Source: Streptomyces tateyamensis | GTDB taxonomy: Bacteria > Actinomycetota > Actinomycetes > Streptomycetales > Streptomycetaceae | Reading direction: 5' to 3' | Length of the DNA stretch: 64,000 bases | Assembly (NCBI RefSeq): GCF_003205575.1 | Contig: NZ_PYBW01000155.1 | Location: 1 to 64,000 of the forward strand | In this document: piece after piece, positions 60,267 to 64,000 of the stretch | How positions within the stretch are numbered: the stretch's first letter is position 1 | Layout of the letters: every line of letters starts with the position of its first letter | Translations under genes and position numbers: made by a program | The notes under the pieces: generated by a model | Database searches by the model: none | The model's input: only the letters and a program-made list of their open reading frames with translations | What the model was told of the DNA's origin: nothing

Positions 60267-62546
60267 CTATTTTTCCGGCGAGTTTTCGGACTCGTCCTCG
60301 GCAAGGCCTGCGTCGACCTCACCCGAGGGGTCGTCCGACTCAGCGGCCTGCTCCACCTCGGGGTCTTCCCCCGAGCACAACGAGAGCACGTCAGCCCCGT
60401 ACTTGTCCAGCTTCATGGCACCGACGCCGGAGATCTGGGTCAGTTCCGCGACGCTTGCGGGCACGTCCTCGGCGATCGCCATCAGGGTGGCGTCGGTGAA
60501 GACCACGTAGGCGGGGACCCCCTGCTCCTTGGCGCGGCGCGAGCGCCACTCGCGCAGCCGCTCGTACAGCCCCTCGTCCATCGTGGAGGGGCAGTCCTCG
60601 CAGCGGCGCAGCTTGCGCTCCACCGCCTCCGTCAGGGTCCGCCCGCAGACCCGGCAGCGGACCGGCCCGCGCGGCGCCCGGCGCGCCGCCGAACGCTCCC
60701 CCGAGCCCTCCGCGCCGCCACGCGCCCCGGTGCGGGAGCCGCCCGCGCCGGAGCCCGGGCGCAGCCCGTCCAGGAAGCGGGTGGGTTTGCGGCCGGCCCG
60801 GCCGCCCGGCGAGCGGGCCAGCGCCCAGGAGAGCGACAGGTGGGCCCGGGCCCTGGTCACCCCGACGTAGAGCAGCCGGCGTTCCTCCTCCAACTGCTCG
60901 TCCGTCTTGGCGTAGATGATCGGCAGGGTGCCCTCGGTCAGGCCGACCAGGAACACCGCGTCCCACTCCAGGCCCTTGGCGGCGTGCAGCGAGGCCAGGG
61001 TGACCCCTTCGACGGCGGGCGCGTGCTGGGCGGCGGCCCGGGCGTCCAACTCGGCCACGTAGGCCGGCAGGTCGGCCGGCTCCCCGGCCGCCCGGCGCCC
61101 GGCCTCGAACTCCTCGGCCAGGCGGACCAGCGCGGCCAGCGACTCCCAGCGCTCGCGCACCGCACCGGAGCCGGCCGGCGCGGTGGCGGTGAAACCCCGG
61201 GTGGCCAGCACCGCGCGGACCTGGGCGGCCAGGTCGGGGGCGTCGGCGGTGAGCGGATCGCTGCCGGCCCGGGCCGCGCCGCGCAGCAGCAGCCCGGCCT
61301 CGCGCACCTCGGGCCGCTCGAAGAACCGCTCGGCGCCCTTGAGCTGGTAGGCCAGCCCCAGGTCGGCGAGCGCCTGCTCGTAGATCTCGGACATGCCGTT
61401 GGTGCGGAACAGCACCGCGATCTCGCTGGGCCGCACGCCCTGCTCGATCAGCTCCTTGATCCGGTAGGCGGTGGCCTCGGCCTCGGCGGGCTCGTCCGGG
61501 TACTCGAGGTAGACCGGCTCGGGGCCGCTGGGGCGCTGCGAGACCAGCTCGAGGCGGTGCCGGGCGGCCTCGCCGCGGGCGTGGCCGAGCAGGCCGTTGG
61601 CCAGGTGCACCACCTGCGGGGTGGAGCGGTAGTCCCGGACCAGCTTCACCACGGTGGCGTCGGGGTGCTTGGTGCGGAAGTTCAGCAGGTAGTCGGGGGT
61701 GGCGCCGGTGAACGAGTAGATGGTCTGGCTGGCGTCGCCGACCACGCACAGGCCGGCCCCGGCCCCGCCGCCGGTCCACTGGTCGAGCAGGCGCTGCTGC
61801 AGCGGGGAGACGTCCTGGTACTCGTCCACGGTGAAGTGGCGGTACTGGCCGCGCACCCGCTCGGCGATCTCCGGGCGGTCCTCCAGGATGGCGGCGGTGA
61901 GCAGCAGCACGTCCTCGAAGTCGATCACGTTGCGGTCGCGCTTGGCCTGCTCGTAGGCCGCGTAGACGCGGGTGATCTCGCTCGCGTCCCGGGGGGCGTC
62001 GCGGCCGGCCTTGGCGACCGCGACCGGGTAGTCGTCCGGCACGATCTGGGTGACCTTGGCCCACTCGATCTCACTGGTCAGGTCGCGCAGTTCGGAGCGC
62101 TGCACCCGCAGGCCGCTGCGGCCGGCCGCCTCGGCCACCAACTGCACCTTGCGCTCCAGCAGCCGGGGCACCTCCCCGCCGACCGCGCGCGGCCAGAAGT
62201 ACTGGAGCTGGCGCAGCGCGGCTGAGTGGAAGGTGCGGGCCTGCACCCCGTCGGCGCCGAGCTGGCGCAGCCGGCCGCGCATCTCGCCGGCGGCGCGCGC
62301 GGTGAAGGTCACCGCGAGCACCTGCTGCGGCTGGAAGACGCCGGTGCGCACCCCGTAGGCGATCCGGTGGGTGATCGCCCTGGTCTTGCCGGTGCCGGCG
62401 CCGGCCAGCACGCAGACCGGCCCGTGCAGGGCGGTGGCGACCGCGCGCTGCTCCGGGTCCAGCCCGGCCAGCACCGCGTCCGGATCGCTCGGGCGGGCGC
62501 CGTACCAGCTCGCACCGCCGGGCCCGCCGACCCCGGCGCCGTCCAT
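60267..62546 (-). CDS. uvrD2: ATP-dependent DNA helicase UvrD2
   Basis: This 759-residue SF1A helicase has Walker A GAGTGKTRAITHRI (near residue 50), the motif-II VDEYQDVSP, motif-III GDASQTIYSFTGA, VTLASLHAAKGLEWD and motif VI VGVTRARAHL. It also has the UvrD2-specific tetracysteine (CRVCG, CEDC) and a C-terminal HRDC domain (about 665-740). It unwinds DNA in repair and is essential in mycobacteria. ATG 62546 (MDGAGV) was chosen because AGGAG lies six bases upstream; in-frame ATGs at 62564 and 62573 are alternatives. It is divergent from the mycoredoxin gene. Confidence 0.94.
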   Translation of the reverse strand: MDGAGVGGPGGASWYGARPSDPDAVLAGLDPEQRAVATALHGPVCVLAGAGTGKTRAITHRIAYGVRTGVFQPQQVLAVTFTARAAGEMRGRLRQLGADGVQARTFHSAALRQLQYFWPRAVGGEVPRLLERKVQLVAEAAGRSGLRVQRSELRDLTSEIEWAKVTQIVPDDYPVAVAKAGRDAPRDASEITRVYAAYEQAKRDRNVIDFEDVLLLTAAILEDRPEIAERVRGQYRHFTVDEYQDVSPLQQRLLDQWTGGGAGAGLCVVGDASQTIYSFTGATPDYLLNFRTKHPDATVVKLVRDYRSTPQVVHLANGLLGHARGEAARHRLELVSQRPSGPEPVYLEYPDEPAEAEATAYRIKELIEQGVRPSEIAVLFRTNGMSEIYEQALADLGLAYQLKGAERFFERPEVREAGLLLRGAARAGSDPLTADAPDLAAQVRAVLATRGFTATAPAGSGAVRERWESLAALVRLAEEFEAGRRAAGEPADLPAYVAELDARAAAQHAPAVEGVTLASLHAAKGLEWDAVFLVGLTEGTLPIIYAKTDEQLEEERRLLYVGVTRARAHLSLSWALARSPGGRAGRKPTRFLDGLRPGSGAGGSRTGARGGAEGSGERSAARRAPRGPVRCRVCGRTLTEAVERKLRRCEDCPSTMDEGLYERLREWRSRRAKEQGVPAYVVFTDATLMAIAEDVPASVAELTQISGVGAMKLDKYGADVLSLCSGEDPEVEQAAESDDPSGEVDAGLAEDESENSPEK

Positions 62547-62674
62547 CGAGAGCTCCTGCTGCATGGGCCCCATCCTCGCAGCCGCGACCGACACCGTGCG
62601 CCGCGTTGTCCACAACCCCGACAGGATCGTCATACGGTCCGCTCGTCATCGCGGGGCTGTGGACAACGCAGACC

Positions 62675-62700
62675 GGAATGGGCGGGCGAGGGCGTACGTT
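62675..62700 (+). promoter_or_regulatory. SigR-dependent promoter of the mycoredoxin gene
   Basis: GGAAT (62675-62679) and GTT (62698-62700) are separated by exactly 18 bp, as in the SigR consensus. The mycoredoxin ATG lies 80 bp downstream. SigR control of mycothiol-linked redox genes is established in Streptomyces. Confidence 0.82.
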
Positions 62701-62779
62701 GTGCTTCCCGGCGGCCCGCTTCCGGCGGCGCCGCCTCGTCGCACTCCGACGGACCCACCCCGACGAAGGAGCCTGTTCG

Positions 62780-63034
62780 ATGTCCGGCAGCGTCACGATG
62801 TACAGCACGACCTGGTGCGGCTACTGCAACCGTCTCAAGAGCCAGCTCGACCGCGAGGGCATCGCCTACACCGAGATCAACATCGAGCAGGACCCGGCCT
62901 CGGCCGCCTTCGTCGAGAAGGTCAACAACGGCAACCAGACCGTGCCGACCGTCCTGGTCACCGGCACCAGCGGCGAGGAGGCCGTGATGACCAACCCGAG
63001 CCTGCTGCAGGTCAAGAAGGCGCTGGCCGCCTGA
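62780..63034 (+). CDS. mrx1: mycoredoxin (glutaredoxin-like, mycothiol-dependent)
   Basis: This 84-residue glutaredoxin-fold protein has the CGYC active site at residues 13-16 and the cis-Pro segment QTVPTVLV. Mycoredoxin reduces mycothiol-protein mixed disulfides through the N-terminal Cys. ATG 62780 follows AAGGA. It sits next to uvrD2 as in mycobacteria (Rv3198A/Rv3198c). A SigR promoter 80 bp upstream fits induction by thiol oxidation. It is followed by a 9-bp hairpin. Confidence 0.94.
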   Translation: MSGSVTMYSTTWCGYCNRLKSQLDREGIAYTEINIEQDPASAAFVEKVNNGNQTVPTVLVTGTSGEEAVMTNPSLLQVKKALAA

Positions 63035-63049
63035 TCCGGCGCCGGCCGG

Positions 63050-63084
63050 CCGGGCCGCTCGTCCCCCGGGGGCGGGCGGCCCGG
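63050..63084. terminator. terminator between the mycoredoxin and GntR genes
   Basis: The arms CCGGGCCGC (63050-63058) and GCGGCCCGG (63076-63084) form a 9-bp stem with an inner CCCCC/GGGGG palindrome. It lies between convergent genes. Confidence 0.6.
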
Positions 63085-63097
63085 TCAGCGGCCCCGG

Positions 63098-63895
63098 TCA
63101 GCGGGCGCCGAGCTCGCCCAGCCCGTAGACCAGCCGGCAGCGGTCCGCCGAGTACCGGGTCTCGATCACCCGCACCGGCCCGCGCCGGTCGTAGGTGACC
63201 CGGGTCTGCACCAGCAGCGGCACCCCGGGCCCGCCCTGGAACCACTGGGCCTCCTCCGGCCCGGGCATCCGGGCCACCAACTGGTCCACCGCGCCCACCT
63301 CCTGGCGGCCGAGCGCCGCCAGCACCGCCTCGTCCCCGCCGGGCACCGGGTCCGGCTCCATCAGCGCCGTCCCCGCGGCCACCCCGGCCCGGTAGTGGCT
63401 CTCCTCGATCGAGTAGGGCTCGCGGTCCAGCAGCCGCAGCTGGCGGCGGACCACCACGGCCTCCCCCGGCCGCAGCCCGAGCCGTTCGGCCACGTCCACC
63501 CGGGCCCGCACGATCAGCATCTCGAACTCGGCGCTGAGCACCCGCCCGGCGGCGTCCGCCTCGACGCTGTACACCTCGCTGGGCGCCGCCAGCCCGTCCC
63601 GCTGGGTCGGCACCGGCAGCGGCGCGGCCGGCGGCCCGTAGGCCCGGTGGTCCAGCATCGGGTGCTCGCGCAGGAACGTGCCCTTGCCCTGCAGCCGGAC
63701 CAGCCTCCCCTCGTTGACCAGCACGTCCACCGCGAGCCGCACCGTGTTGCGGGCCACGCCGTACTGCTGCTCCAGCTCCGACTCCACCGGCAGCGCGGTG
63801 TCCGCGCGCCACTCTCCGGCCGCGATCCGGCGCCGCAGATCGGCGGCCAGCCGCTGGTACTTGGGGGACGACACGCTGCCACTGGAGAGGGTCAC
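63098..63895 (-). CDS. GntR/HutC-family transcriptional regulator with UTRA domain
   Basis: This 265-residue repressor has an N-terminal winged helix (about residues 12-75; ELEQQYGVARNTVRLAVDVLV) and a UTRA effector domain (about 95-258). It belongs to the same subfamily as DasR but has a different recognition helix (VARNTVRLAV against TSRTTVRQAL), so it should bind another operator. GTG 63895 was taken as start; GTG 63874 is possible. The effector and targets are unknown, and no metabolic genes adjoin it inside the window. Confidence 0.87.
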   Translation of the reverse strand: MTLSSGSVSSPKYQRLAADLRRRIAAGEWRADTALPVESELEQQYGVARNTVRLAVDVLVNEGRLVRLQGKGTFLREHPMLDHRAYGPPAAPLPVPTQRDGLAAPSEVYSVEADAAGRVLSAEFEMLIVRARVDVAERLGLRPGEAVVVRRQLRLLDREPYSIEESHYRAGVAAGTALMEPDPVPGGDEAVLAALGRQEVGAVDQLVARMPGPEEAQWFQGGPGVPLLVQTRVTYDRRGPVRVIETRYSADRCRLVYGLGELGAR

Positions 63896-63938
63896 CCCGG
63901 AAATGTATCGAGCAGGGTGACGGCCTTTCAGCTAAACC

Positions 63939-63952
63939 GACCATAACTGGCC
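63939..63952. promoter_or_regulatory. possible operator upstream of the GntR regulator gene
   Basis: GACCA-TAAC-TGGCC is a 5-bp inverted repeat with one mismatch, 44 bp before the GTG start, where an autoregulatory site would be expected. The match to any known consensus is weak. Confidence 0.35.
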
Positions 63953-64000
63953 ATGATTGCTCCGTCAGCTCCGGCCCGGATCATCCACAGAACGTTCCTG

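Noticed and set aside
1..64000. CRISPR arrays, insertion sequences, integrases, attachment sites or replication origin
   Set aside because: No direct-repeat/spacer pattern, transposase, recombinase or DnaA-box cluster was seen on reading. The single tRNA has no duplicated 3' end nearby.

Overview
The window is high-GC actinobacterial chromosome, most like Streptomyces or Kitasatospora. The evidence is codon use with almost exclusively G or C in third positions, frequent GTG and TTG starts, two WhiB-type regulators, SigR/RsrA, DasR, mycoredoxin, and a class I ribonucleotide reductase operon behind a cobalamin riboswitch. It reads as core chromosome. I see no phage, transposase, IS, CRISPR or replication origin.

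Layout. (1) 1-4.0 kb: membrane protein, lipid-kinase-like DAGK protein, WhiB1/WblE and a PdtaS-type sensor kinase. This block is also found in mycobacteria (Rv3217c-Rv3220c, from memory). (2) 4.1-13.2 kb: the aminosugar locus. It holds a SIS-domain deaminase/isomerase (nagB-like), a second DasA-like binding protein, the GH3 glucosaminidase DasD, the permeases DasC and DasB, DasA, and the divergent regulator DasR. (3) 13.3-24.8 kb: a DUF3311/MctP-type symporter pair, a histidine phosphatase, a GH27 glycosidase, a GNAT protein, nrdAB with NrdR boxes and a B12 riboswitch, and a secreted DUF1906/bulb-lectin protein. (4) 24.9-37.3 kb: peptide deformylase, a TPR protein, two HD-domain membrane proteins, rsrA-sigR, an alpha/beta hydrolase with an SRAP protein, an M50-like protease, aroA, rsgA, an SMR exporter and hisN. 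(5) 37.3-45.5 kb: a frameshifted SEL1-repeat gene, two GH18 chitinases, an AfsR/SARP-type regulator and initiator tRNA. (6) 45.6-64 kb: UPF0182, PPA1309, PDZ-Lon protease, moaE, epimerase, DUF2342 zincin, Nudix, YgjP-type metallopeptidase, ThiF-like, ABC1 kinase, WhiB7/WblC, UvrD2, mycoredoxin and a GntR regulator. This block again resembles mycobacterial order (Rv3193c-Rv3198A).

How it works together. DasR operators (dre, near TGGTCTAGACCA) occur at seven places: paired before dasA, paired before the second dasA-like gene, single before the chitinases, single before the SARP gene, and one before the PdtaS-like kinase. In four promoters the dre lies exactly 7 bp from a TTGAC-type -35 box, so it fills the core-promoter spacer. 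This suggests one chitin/GlcNAc circuit in which DasR controls chitinase secretion, uptake, intracellular hydrolysis and deamination, and possibly a SARP regulator next to the chitinases. A second circuit is thiol stress: matches to GGAAT-N18-GTT (SigR promoter) lie before both sigR and the mycoredoxin gene. A CRP-like palindrome precedes whiB1.

All assignments come from reading the sequence and recalled family knowledge. No database search was run.
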